From Candidatus Omnitrophota bacterium (lineage in GTDB: Bacteria > Hinthialibacterota > Hinthialibacteria > Hinthialibacterales > Hinthialibacteraceae): a DNA stretch of 56,877 bases. Under the pieces are notes generated by a model. The model saw only the letters and a program-made list of their open reading frames with translations. It did no database searches and was not told the DNA's origin. The stretch is from the NCBI GenBank assembly GCA_016934335.1, contig JAFGTC010000285.1:1-56877 (forward strand), given 5' to 3'. The first letter of the stretch is position 1; each line of letters starts with the position of its first letter. The position numbers were made by a program, and so were the translations under genes. Shown piece after piece: positions 36,295 through 46,251 of the stretch.

Positions 36295-36714
36295 TCATTG
36301 GGGAGAATCCGGCCGGTCTTGGTTCGAAGAGGAATGATGACAGGGGAAAAAATACAAAAGAGATAATACAAAAGCGCCGAAAAGAACATAAATGACGGAA
36401 AAAATCCAGAGATCGATTTCATAATATAGAATTCTCGACAGCCAGTTGCCAATGAATGAACCGGAATAGGCGCCGTTTTCCGCATCGCGGCGATAGTTCT
36501 GTTCCCAAACCGTGAGCGGGCATAGCTTTCCTGCGACGGCAAAGATGACAACAAAGCCTATCAATGCCAGATGAATCAACCGGAACCACGCGTTCCGAAC
36601 AAAATTCCACCCCAAGAATCCGCCGATGATAATGATGGGAACCGGCGCGACGACGCAAATCACATAAACAAAATGGATGCATAAGATGATATCAGCCAGC
36701 GTGCTCGAGTTCAT
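36295..36714 (-). CDS. DUF2784 family membrane protein
   Basis: 139 residues with four hydrophobic helices (about 6-38, 45-65, 92-120 and a C-terminal part). The family hallmark CPLTVWEQNYRR is at about 65-76, along with HFVYVICVV and SFIGNWLSRILYY. Function unknown. It starts 13 bases after the ACT-domain gene and is probably co-transcribed with it. Confidence 0.88.
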   Translation of the reverse strand: MNSSTLADIILCIHFVYVICVVAPVPIIIIGGFLGWNFVRNAWFRLIHLALIGFVVIFAVAGKLCPLTVWEQNYRRDAENGAYSGSFIGNWLSRILYYEIDLWIFSVIYVLFGAFVLSLLYFFPCHHSSSNQDRPDSPQ

Positions 36715-36727
36715 ACAATTTTATTGG

Positions 36728-37135
36728 TTATTTTGCCAGAATCTTATCGGTTTCATCCAAATCCGACGTCTTGAAGATGCAAACCGCCTGGCAATTGCAT
36801 GAGCAGTTGCAATCGGAGCACGTGCTGCCATAGACGTATTCAATATTAACTTTAGCGCGCTTCAGTTTGGCCGCAGCGTCGGCCAGCGCGCCGACTTGAT
36901 CCTGTAATGCAACCGCGACGACATCATCGATCGAAAGCGAGGCGTTCAGATCGCTCAAGGCGGCTTTGGCTTGCTTCAAGTTGCTGGGGATGAGCCGAAC
37001 GACGCCTACATCAAGAAGGTTGGTCACCGATAGGGCTTCGATGTTCACTTTGTGTTGAGCCAATTTCTTGGCGATTTTCGCTAGTTCACCGACTTTATTG
37101 GGCAAAGTTATCGTGATCTGTTTTTTCTTGGCCAT
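36728..37135 (-). CDS. Tandem ACT-domain protein with a cysteine cluster
   Basis: 135 residues, two ACT domains (about 5-72 and 73-135) and nothing else. The first opens with ITITLPNKVGELAKIAKKL and the second with VVAVALQDQVGALADAAAKL. Stand-alone ACT pairs usually bind amino acids and regulate a partner enzyme. Unusually, the second domain has six cysteines in a 14-residue loop (C106, C109, C111, C113, C115, C119) where such domains normally have a short turn, which suggests a metal or redox site. It lies upstream of the DUF2784 gene. Confidence 0.88.
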   Translation of the reverse strand: MAKKKQITITLPNKVGELAKIAKKLAQHKVNIEALSVTNLLDVGVVRLIPSNLKQAKAALSDLNASLSIDDVVAVALQDQVGALADAAAKLKRAKVNIEYVYGSTCSDCNCSCNCQAVCIFKTSDLDETDKILAK

Positions 37136-37525
37136 GGTTCATTCTCCCGTATTGATTGAATGGATGTGTGATGAAGATCTCTTATGAAAGTTCTTTTTAA
37201 TTCATTACAAACGATAAATCATTTATTCCTCAGGATTGCTTTGAACTTGCACATTTTTTCATAGGCACTACTCCTCCTGAAATATTGGAATTTCAGAGAT
37301 TTCCATAGATATTCTCACAAATCGCCGTCTTTTGTCAACAAAAAATTTCAATTCTGTTCATCGAAAGACGAACATATTCAATGAGGGCAAACCGATTCAA
37401 TACAAGTTTTAGGATAGGAAAAACATGCAAGAATTTCTCGTTTGGGGAATGGTCGTTCTATACGGACGCGCGCCCCGTACGCGAGAGACGGGAGAAAATT
37501 TTGTGTTCGCCGTTTTCCATAGCGG
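37136..37525. other. Intergenic region
   Basis: 390 bases between two minus-strand genes. It holds the presumed promoter of the ACT-domain gene, with TTGACA-like TTGTTGACAA (about 37330-37340, minus strand) in an AT-rich stretch. A 74-codon plus-strand frame starting at 37425 runs antisense into the coiled-coil gene and is treated as spurious. Confidence 0.4.
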
Positions 37526-37879
37526 CTATTTGCGAAAAAGACGCAGCGACTGCACGTCGGTTTTCAATGCATTGATCTCTCTCTCGATTCGGCGAATATC
37601 GTTCGACGTCGACATCAGAGACGATTCAATGTTATTTGGTGATTTTTGAATTTGATTCTCCAACTCGTTCAATCGCGATTCGAAGCGATTCAACATGCTA
37701 TTGTTGTCCATTTGCGTCGAATAGACCATCGATGCCGCATTGATCGAATCGAGGCTTTGTCTTGAAAGACTGATGATTCGAATGTATTGATCCACGTTGA
37801 GCGCGAATAAAAGACAGAGTGCGGCTATTAAAACTTTTCGGCTCGCCAATCCGCCGTCGTTTGCTTTTTCCGTAGACAT
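37526..37879 (-). CDS. Small single-pass membrane protein with coiled coil
   Basis: 117 residues: a short charged N-terminus, one transmembrane helix (about 13-31, RKVLIAALCLLFALNVDQY), then a helical region with heptad-like spacing (NRFESRLNELENQI and NDIRRIEREINALKTDVQSLRLF) likely to form a coiled coil. No known family recognised. The arrangement resembles small division- or envelope-associated anchors, but that is only shape similarity. Confidence 0.75.
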   Translation of the reverse strand: MSTEKANDGGLASRKVLIAALCLLFALNVDQYIRIISLSRQSLDSINAASMVYSTQMDNNSMLNRFESRLNELENQIQKSPNNIESSLMSTSNDIRRIEREINALKTDVQSLRLFRK

Positions 37880-38141
37880 TGTTAACCTCCGCTAACGATT
37901 AAAATTCAAATAAGGCATATCTATTCTATCGCAAAATATAGACGCTTGGCTGCAATTTCGCTGCTGCCAATGTTGAGCGGGCGCGCCATTTGCAGCCGCG
38001 AAGCCTCCCCTCACTCAAGGCCCGTCTTCCCTGACAGTGATGTATATCGAAGCAAGTTTCATGAAAATTACGTTGCGATATCATTTGCGCCCAGTATACT
38101 GAAGACATGTTCTCCAAAAAGAATGCTGGAGCGAGGTTTGC

Positions 38142-39287
38142 ATGATGACGTCTGTTTATTTCGATCATAACGCCTCGACGAAGCTGGATCCCGCCGTCTT
38201 CCTCGCTATGCGCCCCTTCTTGGAGGAGCAATATGGAAACGCCTCCTGCCTTTACCAATTGGGCGTAGACGCGAGTTACGCCGTCGAAAAAGCCCGCCTT
38301 CAAACAGCGCGTTTGATCAATGCCGAGGCCGACGAACTAATTTTTACAAGCGGCGGCACTGAGTCCGACAATCATGCTTTGATGGGCGCCGTCCTAGCGA
38401 CTCAAAAAAAGCATATTGTCACGACGGCCGTCGAGCATCCCGCCGTTCTGAACACCTGCCATTTTTTGGAGCAGTTTTTTGACTGCCGCGTCGATTATCT
38501 GCCAGTCGACGCCCAGGGATTTGTCGATCCTGCTGATGTCGAAGCGGCTATTACATCTGATACAGCCCTTGTCAGCGTCATGGCCGCCAATAACGAAATC
38601 GGCGCCATCCAACCCATTGTTGAAATTGCTGCGATTTGCCGGAAGCGCGAGGTTCTTTTCCATACAGACGCCGTCCAAGCCGCCGGACGAATGCCCATTG
38701 ACGTGCGCCTGTGGGGCGTCGATCTCCTCTCCCTTTCCGGCCATAAAATGTACGGACCCAAAGGCGTCGGCGCGCTTTTTATTCGTAAAAATATACAAAT
38801 GACTCCCTTCATCCATGGCGGCGGGCAGGAAAATGGATTTCGAGCGGGAACTGAAAATGTTCCCGCTATCGTTGGAATGGGCGCCGCTTCTCAACTCGCC
38901 CGAAACGACGCCTCCCGGCGAATCGATCATCTCCAGCGTCTCGCCGGATATTTATGGGAAGCATTAAAAGAGGCTCTGCCGACCATCAAACGCAACAGCC
39001 CGGAATCTCATTGTCTTCCCGGAGTGTTGAATATTTCTCTGCCGGGCGTCAACGCGCGGGAATTTGTTCGGGCGATGGATGAACAAGGATTCTGCCTGGC
39101 GACTGGATCGGCTTGTTCAACCGGCCGCCCTACGCCCTCCTATGTTCTGAAATCTATGGGAAAAAGCGATGCTGACTCGCTCTCCGCCATTCGCATCTCA
39201 CTCGGCAAAGATAATGCGATAGAGGAGATGGATCGTTTTGTTCAAACTCTCCCTCTAGTGCTTGAACCATTTCGAAAGATGGGATGA
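38142..39287 (+). CDS. Cysteine desulfurase (NifS/IscS type)
   Basis: 381 residues. PLP enzyme that removes sulfur from cysteine for Fe-S clusters, thiolation or cofactors. The Schiff-base Lys is K202 in SLSGHKMYGPKG. His99 of VEHPAV stacks on the cofactor, and the active-site Cys is C325 in GSACSTG, on the longer flexible loop of NifS/IscS-type rather than SufS-type enzymes. FRAGTENVP is intact. No iscU, nifU or thiI neighbour, so its target pathway is open. ATGATG gives two adjacent starts. Confidence 0.94.
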   Translation: MMTSVYFDHNASTKLDPAVFLAMRPFLEEQYGNASCLYQLGVDASYAVEKARLQTARLINAEADELIFTSGGTESDNHALMGAVLATQKKHIVTTAVEHPAVLNTCHFLEQFFDCRVDYLPVDAQGFVDPADVEAAITSDTALVSVMAANNEIGAIQPIVEIAAICRKREVLFHTDAVQAAGRMPIDVRLWGVDLLSLSGHKMYGPKGVGALFIRKNIQMTPFIHGGGQENGFRAGTENVPAIVGMGAASQLARNDASRRIDHLQRLAGYLWEALKEALPTIKRNSPESHCLPGVLNISLPGVNAREFVRAMDEQGFCLATGSACSTGRPTPSYVLKSMGKSDADSLSAIRISLGKDNAIEEMDRFVQTLPLVLEPFRKMG

Positions 39288-39404
39288 CCGCACTCAAGTA
39301 GACAAAAAATCAACTTGAATGTACTCTTTTTTTATGAATAAGCGGGACAAAGAACGATTCAAAAATGAAACGCGCCGTTCGGTGCGTTCTGCAGGATAGA
39401 GAAT

Positions 39405-39665
39405 ATGTTCATTAACAGTATGACGACATCGGCGGGGCCGGGAATCGTCAGCCTTCTCTATGCCGCCAGCGTCTGGATGATCGCTATGATGATCATACTT
39501 TATCATCGCGCTGGAATTCAGCTGATCGGGACAGTTATCGCTTTAGTTGGATTTTTGGCGATGTTGACGGATAATCGATTTTTCCTGGCGCTCTCTCTCT
39601 TTGCGATTGGACTTTTTGTACACAGTTGCGGGCGAATTTTATTCAACTTGAAGCGCAAACCATAA
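39405..39665 (+). CDS. Small three-helix membrane protein
   Basis: 86 residues with three hydrophobic stretches (about 12-35, 37-54, 58-78) and a basic C-terminus (LKRKP), consistent with a cytoplasmic tail. A weak ribosome site (GGATAGAG) precedes the ATG. No recognised family. The strand and spacing fit transcription with or after the cysteine desulfurase gene. Confidence 0.55.
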   Translation: MFINSMTTSAGPGIVSLLYAASVWMIAMMIILYHRAGIQLIGTVIALVGFLAMLTDNRFFLALSLFAIGLFVHSCGRILFNLKRKP

Positions 39666-39868
39666 CGAATCCCATCATGGCGGGCGTGTTGGATTGACTC
39701 CAACGATTCTCGCATCAGCCTGAAGATCTTTTGGGGGGAGATTAGGGATTGATGATTTTGTGTTTATTACAGATAGTATCTTACGTCTATGCCTACGCCA
39801 TAGGCGATTTATGTTAAGTTTTGTTTTGATCTATTCCGATCAACGAATCGAGAAACGGAGCAAGGATT

Positions 39869-40885
39869 ATGGAAATATCGGATATACTGCACATATTATT
39901 TGATGGGAAAGCATTAAGCGAAGAGACGACCAGTGCGGCTATCGGCGCGATTATGGACGGTCAGTATTCACCAGTGCAGATCGCCGCTCTTTTAACCGCC
40001 CTGCGCTGCAAGGGGGAGGCCGTGTCGGAAATCGTCGGCGCCGCCAAAGCCATGCGCCGGTACGCCATTCCAATTCGAACCCAACGGCGGGGCCTCATTG
40101 ACACTTGCGGAACCGGCGGCGATCGCAGCGGCTCCTTCAATATTTCCACGACCTCCGCATTCATAGTCGCCGCCGCCGGCGTTCCCGTGGCCAAACATGG
40201 CAATCGTTCGGCGACCAGCCAATGCGGAAGCATCGATCTTCTCGAACAACTCGGCGTCAACGTCATGCTTGAACCGGAGCAAATCGGCGCCTGCTTGGAT
40301 GAATTAGGCATCGGCGTGTTATTCGCTCGTGTGGTGCACCCGGCCATGAAATACGCTGCGCCGGTGCGTTCCGAACTTGGATTCCGCACGATTTTTAATT
40401 TCCTCGGCCCTCTCACCAATCCCGCATTGCCGGAATATCAATTGGTGGGAATCAGCGATGCAAGCCGCTTGGATATGTTCGCCCAGTCTCTGCAATTGCT
40501 GGGCTTGCGCCGCGCTTGGGTGGCTTCCGCCTCCGACGGCTTAGATGAAATCACTCTTACAGGATCGACACAGATCCGGCAGGTCACCCCTGATGAAATT
40601 CAATCCTTCGACATTTCTCCCGAAGAAATCGGTCTGTCTCTTTGTTCGCCCGGCGATCTCAAAGGAGGCTCTCTCGAAGAGAACGCCGTCATTGCGCGAG
40701 CGATATTGGGAGGGAAAGAAAGAGGCCCCAAACGCGACATCACGCTGCTTAACGCAGGCGCTGCTCTGACGGTCGCCGAAAAGACGAGTTCGATTCAGGA
40801 AGGGATTGAATTGGCGGCGCACTGCATCGATTCGGGCAAAGCCGCCGCCGTTTTAGACCAATTGGCGCAATATTCCAATCAATAA
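39869..40885 (+). CDS. trpD: Anthranilate phosphoribosyltransferase
   Basis: 338 residues; joins anthranilate to PRPP in tryptophan synthesis. DTCGTGGD at 78-85, N-I-S-T at 91-94, KHGNRS at 109-114 and RSELGFRTIFNFLGPLTNP all match the family. It is the monofunctional form with no TrpG domain. A TATG start follows an AGGA-like site. It is 8 kb from trpC with unrelated genes between, so tryptophan genes are dispersed here. Confidence 0.97.
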   Translation: MEISDILHILFDGKALSEETTSAAIGAIMDGQYSPVQIAALLTALRCKGEAVSEIVGAAKAMRRYAIPIRTQRRGLIDTCGTGGDRSGSFNISTTSAFIVAAAGVPVAKHGNRSATSQCGSIDLLEQLGVNVMLEPEQIGACLDELGIGVLFARVVHPAMKYAAPVRSELGFRTIFNFLGPLTNPALPEYQLVGISDASRLDMFAQSLQLLGLRRAWVASASDGLDEITLTGSTQIRQVTPDEIQSFDISPEEIGLSLCSPGDLKGGSLEENAVIARAILGGKERGPKRDITLLNAGAALTVAEKTSSIQEGIELAAHCIDSGKAAAVLDQLAQYSNQ

Positions 40886-40887
40886 TT

Positions 40888-40914
40888 CTCCCGTTATAAG
40901 GATTTCGTCGGGAG
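40888..40914. terminator. Short hairpin between convergent trpD and acyl-CoA synthetase genes
   Basis: CTCCCG (40888-40893) pairs with CGGGAG (40909-40914), filling the 30 bases between the two convergent stop codons. The stem is only 6 bp and there is no T-tract, so it is a weak candidate. Confidence 0.3.
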
Positions 40915-40915
40915 T

Positions 40916-42409
40916 CTAAGCCTTCTCCAGTCGGCGGCGCAATTCTTTTTTCTCGACGGTTCCTTTGGCTGTGCGCGGCATCTCGTCAAGGAAAGTAAAA
41001 GCCTCCGGGATTTTATATTCCGCTAAATGCTCTCGACAGAATTTTCTTAATTCCGTTTCTTTAATTTTACCTTTGGCTTCTTCGACGAGTACAATGAAGG
41101 CGTGAGGAATTTCGGAGCGCAGGCGGTCCGGCTGAGCCACCACGGCCGCTTCGTGGACGGCCGGATGCTTGATGAGCGTATCTTCGACCTCCTGCGGATA
41201 GATATTCTCGCCTCCGCTGATGATCAAATCTTTCAGTCTTCCTGCGATTTTGATGTATCCATCCTCGTCAATGGAGGCCATGTCGCTCGTTCGCAGCCAA
41301 TTTCCATCGTAAAAAGCGTTGCGCGTTCCCTCTGGGTCTTTGTAATATCCTTTCATCACCAGATCGCCGCGCACGCATAATTCTCCAATTTCATCCGTTC
41401 CCAGCAATTCTCCCTGCTCGCTGCGAATTTGCACTTCCACGCCTGGAAGCACAGGGCCGATTGTACCGATTTTGTTCTTACCGGGCCGGTTGTAAGTCAC
41501 CACCGGCGAGGTCTCCGTCAATCCATATCCCTGAAGAATCTCGTGATTATACTTCTTTTGGAAAGCGTAAAAGACTTCATCGGGAAGAGGACCTCCGCCG
41601 GAAATAACATAACGGAGCCGGTGGTTTTTCGCGGCGTCTTCGGGAGCGAAGCGAGCCAGCATCATCAGCATCGGCGAGACTGCGGCATAGATCACATTGG
41701 GCTCTGTTAGAAGCGCTTCTACGATTTTTCGCGGATCGAATTGAGAAAATAACATCAAGCGAGCGCCGATCAGCAAGGATCCAAAAAGATTGACCGTCAT
41801 GGCATATGTATGATGCAAGGGAAGGGAACAGATAAACGTATCGATCGGTTGAAAATCTAAAACCGATTTGAAGGAGAGATAATTACTATGGATGTTCTTG
41901 TGACTCAGAATTACTCCTTTCGGATTGCCCGTCGTTCCCGAAGTATACAGAATCATGGACGCCTCATCCTCACCGATGTCTGGAGACAAATTTTTGTTGT
42001 TTGGTTGTCTCGTCTCCAGCAATTCGGGAATGGAGAGCAACTCGATGTCCAATCCGGTGAGTTGGACGGCTTGCTCCGCTTTTTCCTTCAAGAAAGGATC
42101 GTAGAGCAACTCCTTTGAATCCGAATGGACGAGCAGATTGGCCAATTCTTCGGGATTAAGCAGTGGATTGAATGGAATGGCAATCTGACCCGAACCGAGT
42201 ATGCCGAATAGTCCGTAAATAAAATGGGGCGAGTTGGGCGCCAGCAGCGCGATGTGTCTGCGCTGACTATTTCTCTTTTTGAGCATGTTTCCAATTGTAT
42301 TGCAGCGCTCGAGCAGTTCGCTATAAATAAGATTCTCTTTCTCCCAAATCAGCGCTGTACGCTCGCTGTTTGTCTGGGCTGATTGTGCGAAAGCCGTATA
42401 TAGTTCCAT
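40916..42409 (-). CDS. AMP-dependent acyl-CoA synthetase/ligase
   Basis: 497 residues, typical of fatty-acyl-CoA ligases. The P-loop motif MILYTSGTTGNPKGV (about 152-166) and the GYGLTETSPV motif near 293 are visible. The core GYYKDPEGTRNAFYDGNWLRTSDMA and the A8-like IKIAGRLKDLIISGGENIYPQEVE hinge follow. The C-terminal catalytic Lys lies in RTAKGTVEKKEL. It activates a carboxylic acid, probably a medium or long acyl chain, with ATP and CoA. It lies 85 bases downstream of the phosphoesterase gene. Confidence 0.92.
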   Translation of the reverse strand: MELYTAFAQSAQTNSERTALIWEKENLIYSELLERCNTIGNMLKKRNSQRRHIALLAPNSPHFIYGLFGILGSGQIAIPFNPLLNPEELANLLVHSDSKELLYDPFLKEKAEQAVQLTGLDIELLSIPELLETRQPNNKNLSPDIGEDEASMILYTSGTTGNPKGVILSHKNIHSNYLSFKSVLDFQPIDTFICSLPLHHTYAMTVNLFGSLLIGARLMLFSQFDPRKIVEALLTEPNVIYAAVSPMLMMLARFAPEDAAKNHRLRYVISGGGPLPDEVFYAFQKKYNHEILQGYGLTETSPVVTYNRPGKNKIGTIGPVLPGVEVQIRSEQGELLGTDEIGELCVRGDLVMKGYYKDPEGTRNAFYDGNWLRTSDMASIDEDGYIKIAGRLKDLIISGGENIYPQEVEDTLIKHPAVHEAAVVAQPDRLRSEIPHAFIVLVEEAKGKIKETELRKFCREHLAEYKIPEAFTFLDEMPRTAKGTVEKKELRRRLEKA

Positions 42410-42494
42410 GAATCCAAAAACTCCTTTTGAATCGAAAAATCGTTAATAAAATATCACTCGTATGCCGGATGGGAATTCGAAGATGCAGAAGTAG

Positions 42495-43403
42495 TTAATT
42501 ATAGCCCTGATTTTGTTCGAATTCGGGCGAAGATTTCCAGTCTTTGCCGAAAAGAAATTCAAAGTAATTGATTTCCGGTCGGCATAAAAAGCGGGGGCGA
42601 GTCCATCGGCTTGATCCTACGCCCCGGGTTGTATAATATTTCGTTCCGTTCAAGTCATTCAAACCGTAGGCCATGCGGCGGGGGGCGAGAGAGCGTGTGA
42701 TGATAGGCCCCCAAAAGGGGAGGCAGATCTGCCCGCCGTGCGTATGTCCCGAGAAGACCATATCGACATGGCGCTCGGCCAATTCGCGGTATCGATCAGG
42801 CGTGTGGATCAAAACAAAACAGGGCCCATCTTTTGTATAACCATCAAAGGTTTGCGGGATGTCGTCATGCTGGGTGTAGGGATCGTCGACGCCCGCGATG
42901 GTGATCGGAACGCCGTCTACTTCGACGACGTCTCTCTCATTGCGAAGAATCCTGATTCCAATTTTTTTCAACTCCCCCGCCAGGCGCTCCACATCGTTAA
43001 ATTCATGACAGAGGTCATAGACCAGCGTGCCGGTTCGGTGAAACCAGCTTCGCCAGCTGATATGAACATAGTCATGATTGCCTAGCACGGCGTATATTCC
43101 GTAGCGCGCTTTCAAAGGGCGAAGAGCTTCGATGCAAACGTCGATGCCGGAATCATTGTCGATAAAGTCGCCCGTGATGAAAATGAAATCCAATTCACGG
43201 CCGGATAAACCTTGGAGAAAGCGCTTCCGCTCGTCGGCGCCGCGGTAAAAATGGAAATCCGATAAATGCAAAATCTTTAGCGGCTGTAAATCATGCTTCC
43301 CAAGTGAAATGCTGCGATGAAAAATCCTCCGCCAGCGCGGTTCGATAAACCAACTATATAGAAATAATCCCGCGCCGGCGGCCGCCGCTGTTATCAACCA
43401 CAT
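42495..43403 (-). CDS. Membrane-anchored metallophosphoesterase
   Basis: 302 residues. One N-terminal transmembrane helix (about 1-20) is followed by a calcineurin-like domain. Metal-site motifs are SDFH at 48-51, GDFIDND at 78-84, GNHD at 108-111, and a later SGHTHGGQICLPFWG. This is the YkuE/YaeI-like class that acts on lipid or nucleotide phosphate esters; the substrate is not predictable. A position downstream of the GH106-like gene, on the same strand with a 104-base gap, may be incidental. Confidence 0.92.
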   Translation of the reverse strand: MWLITAAAAGAGLFLYSWFIEPRWRRIFHRSISLGKHDLQPLKILHLSDFHFYRGADERKRFLQGLSGRELDFIFITGDFIDNDSGIDVCIEALRPLKARYGIYAVLGNHDYVHISWRSWFHRTGTLVYDLCHEFNDVERLAGELKKIGIRILRNERDVVEVDGVPITIAGVDDPYTQHDDIPQTFDGYTKDGPCFVLIHTPDRYRELAERHVDMVFSGHTHGGQICLPFWGPIITRSLAPRRMAYGLNDLNGTKYYTTRGVGSSRWTRPRFLCRPEINYFEFLFGKDWKSSPEFEQNQGYN

Positions 43404-43507
43404 GAAACTAAGACCTCATAATAAAAGATGCAATTTATTAAATATACTTCCACCCCTTCAAGAGGCCAAGACAAACGGCAGATCAAGATGAACGGAGGCG
43501 CTCCACA

Positions 43508-46096
43508 TTATGGATGTATCAGAATCGAGGCTGGACCGAAAAGCCCCGACGGCAATTTCTCTTTTGTCAACTCATTGGCTCGCGTGTTTGTTACATGGAT
43601 GTTCAATTGATTTTCTCCGGCATGAATCGCATGGCTGACGTCAAACGCAAACGGCGCCCACAATCGCACGCCGCATGGCCTGCCGTTCATTTCCACGGAG
43701 GCCCACGATTCAACTCGACCTAAATCCAGCCAAAATCGCTCGCCTTGATTCAATCGATTTTCAAGAATCGAAAATTGGATCGAATAATGGCCGGCGCCCG
43801 AAAAGGACAGCAGGTCTTCGTTTTCAGTCCAGGGTTCCATTGACTGATCGGTATAGATCCGGTCGCCTATCTGCAGAGTCCACCCTCCCTCCGGCAGCGA
43901 TATTGAATCGATCGCCTCTGGCGAGGGCAGGGAAGCGACGGCGCCGCGCAGCGGTTCGCTTTCCGAATGAAACACGACGATCCGTGTTTGTCTTGGAGGC
44001 AGTACGAATGGCATTTCGACGCCTTGGTCCGAATGCCCGGCGTTTTGCGCCAATTCCATCGAACCGTTTTCCGCATTCCAAATTTCGGGAATCCGGTGTT
44101 GATCGAGGAATAGAACAACGGGGGCGATCGCCTCTTCTCCCTCGTTCGTCAGCAAATAAAAATCAATGCCCGATTTTACCCGATGCTGCGCGCGTAAATC
44201 GGGGCAGAAATCCTTGACGCGAACAGAGGGAGTCAAGATGCTCCTCAGCGCTTTCGGCAGTTCCTCTTCGGATTCGATTTTGCAATAATTCTCGTGAGAT
44301 TGGATTCGAGAAAGGATCGTCTCATCCCGCGCCCCGCGCAGGGGATGCAGTTCCAGCCGTGAATCGAACGCCAGAATCTCCACGCCGTTTTCCAGACAGT
44401 TCAAAACCATCTTCGCCGTATCCGCCGTAAGATAATGGATCCCGTCAAGGATCAAGACGTTGTAGCATCCGTCGCCGAGTTGGAGTTTTCCTTCGTGGAT
44501 TTGCACTCGGTTCATCAGCGTCTCATCGAGATAATGAAAATCGATTTGATGTTGAAACAGCGTTCGAGCCGCCTTCCACGGCGTATGGCCGGCAATTGTT
44601 AAAATCGCCGCCGGGGCGGCTTCGCGCGAATCGCTCTGCAGCCAGGATATGCGGTTTGTGTAGTCGGAAAATAGTCGATAATGACCGGCCCAAAGATTAT
44701 GCCAGGAAAGATCGGGGGGGCGCTCGTAGATGCGCTGTTCGCGTACGGAATAATAAAAGGCATGGGGAAAGAGGCGGTTCGCTCCCCGCACAAACAGCCA
44801 GTCCGCCAGCCACTTCATCTCGCTCATAGTCAAGCGCCATCCAAACGCGCCGTAGCACTCGTTGATCGTCACAGGTCGCTGCAATTGAGCGGCCACGCTG
44901 GTCGCCGATTTCCCCAAGGTGCTCTGTTCGCCCTCCAAACTGGATTGTCCAGGCAGCACCCAGCGCCAAACCACGTCTTGGCCCGGCTCTTGGAAATAAA
45001 TTTGCGGGCTGACGTCTCCAGCGCCGTCCGGATGACCCGTCAAGGCGATTCCATGGTCAACGCACCACTGCGAAAGCGGCGTGTAATAATTTTGATTCAA
45101 CAGTTGATCGCAGGCGTATTGATAATCCAAGCGGGCGATCTCTTCGAATCGGTCTTCGGCCTTGACCCACAGCAGCGGCAGATATTTCGTGAAATCATAG
45201 CCGACGAATTCGTTGATTTTGGCGAGCATATCCGTCGTCCAAGGTTTGAGGCCGCGCTTGGATCGCTTGGCCAAGATGCTGGGCTCGTCCGTGAACATCC
45301 CGTGGATCGTATTACCGAAATAATCTTTAAGAACCGCGTAATATTTCTCATGGGTTAATTGAATGAAGCGTTCGATCGCTTCGGGATTGAATAAATCTGA
45401 CGCCAAAGGCGCGTTGGGCTGGTTGTCTTCTTCATCCCAATGCACGCCGCGTATCACGCCTCCGCTGGGCGTCTGAATAAAGAGAAAGAGCGTCCAATCT
45501 CCTTCGGGGATCTCGATTTTCATTTTCTCGGCGATGGGGATCGTTTTTGCGGAATCGCGCCGATAGAGGCCTTCGCCGGTTTTTTGCATCAGCACGGCGG
45601 CCGCCGGCTTCTCGCGCTCTTGGAGGGGCCATGTCGCCTGAATGTTTGACGGTCCTCGATGATCGCTGACTTCATTCCGCAATCCCTGCGAAGCTAGATC
45701 GGGGCGCCCCTCAACCACCTTGCCGTGCGCCGAGCCGGAGGGATACATGCCTTCGTCATAAAGATAGACCATCATGCCGCGCCGAGCAGCCTCCTCCACA
45801 GCGAAGCGCACCAACTCCAGCCAGCGATCCGTCATGTAGCCTGTTTTTTTGGATAAGCCGATTCGAGCATGTGGAAGAAAACCGTACACGCCATGCTGCT
45901 CCATCCAATCAATCTGCTGCAAAATTCCCTGTTCGGTGATTTCATCGTTCCAAAACCAGAAGGGAACCTGGGTGCAACTTTTAGGCGGAGAGAGAAATTC
46001 CGCTCGCAGGCGGGGCAGTTCCGAAGCCGCCGCTGCTTCGCTTATTGTCAACATTCCCATGATTCCCGCCCATACGAAAACAAAGAAATTCTTCAT
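43508..46096 (-). CDS. Secreted GH106-like alpha-L-rhamnosidase family protein
   Basis: 862 residues with a Sec signal peptide (MKNFFVFVWAGIMGMLTISEAAAA). The opening FLSPPKSCTQVPFWFWNDEITEQGI, with one W-rich motif, and YLYDEGMYPSGSAHGKVV resemble the GH106 rhamnosidase/large glycoside hydrolase TIM barrel. A mid section with HGIALTGHPDGAGDVS and INECYGAFGWRLTMSEMKWLADWLFVRGAN contains candidate catalytic acids. The C-terminal beta-sandwich ends INIHVTNTRANEL, typical of the family. The ATG at 46096 is preferred over the GTG at 46105. Specificity for rhamnose is inferred from family and from the GH78 gene in the same window. Confidence 0.75.
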   Translation of the reverse strand: MKNFFVFVWAGIMGMLTISEAAAASELPRLRAEFLSPPKSCTQVPFWFWNDEITEQGILQQIDWMEQHGVYGFLPHARIGLSKKTGYMTDRWLELVRFAVEEAARRGMMVYLYDEGMYPSGSAHGKVVEGRPDLASQGLRNEVSDHRGPSNIQATWPLQEREKPAAAVLMQKTGEGLYRRDSAKTIPIAEKMKIEIPEGDWTLFLFIQTPSGGVIRGVHWDEEDNQPNAPLASDLFNPEAIERFIQLTHEKYYAVLKDYFGNTIHGMFTDEPSILAKRSKRGLKPWTTDMLAKINEFVGYDFTKYLPLLWVKAEDRFEEIARLDYQYACDQLLNQNYYTPLSQWCVDHGIALTGHPDGAGDVSPQIYFQEPGQDVVWRWVLPGQSSLEGEQSTLGKSATSVAAQLQRPVTINECYGAFGWRLTMSEMKWLADWLFVRGANRLFPHAFYYSVREQRIYERPPDLSWHNLWAGHYRLFSDYTNRISWLQSDSREAAPAAILTIAGHTPWKAARTLFQHQIDFHYLDETLMNRVQIHEGKLQLGDGCYNVLILDGIHYLTADTAKMVLNCLENGVEILAFDSRLELHPLRGARDETILSRIQSHENYCKIESEEELPKALRSILTPSVRVKDFCPDLRAQHRVKSGIDFYLLTNEGEEAIAPVVLFLDQHRIPEIWNAENGSMELAQNAGHSDQGVEMPFVLPPRQTRIVVFHSESEPLRGAVASLPSPEAIDSISLPEGGWTLQIGDRIYTDQSMEPWTENEDLLSFSGAGHYSIQFSILENRLNQGERFWLDLGRVESWASVEMNGRPCGVRLWAPFAFDVSHAIHAGENQLNIHVTNTRANELTKEKLPSGLFGPASILIHP

Positions 46097-46251
46097 AATT
46101 ATCACCTGACTCGATAAAATACTTTCCGTAACGCTCCGTTGAGTATACCATCCTAGTATCCGTAGATCGAAGCGTATAGTTTCCCGGTTGTTTGAAATAT
46201 CCGAAATCCTGCGATAGATTCGACGGATAATCTGAGCGAGCGATTGTAACC

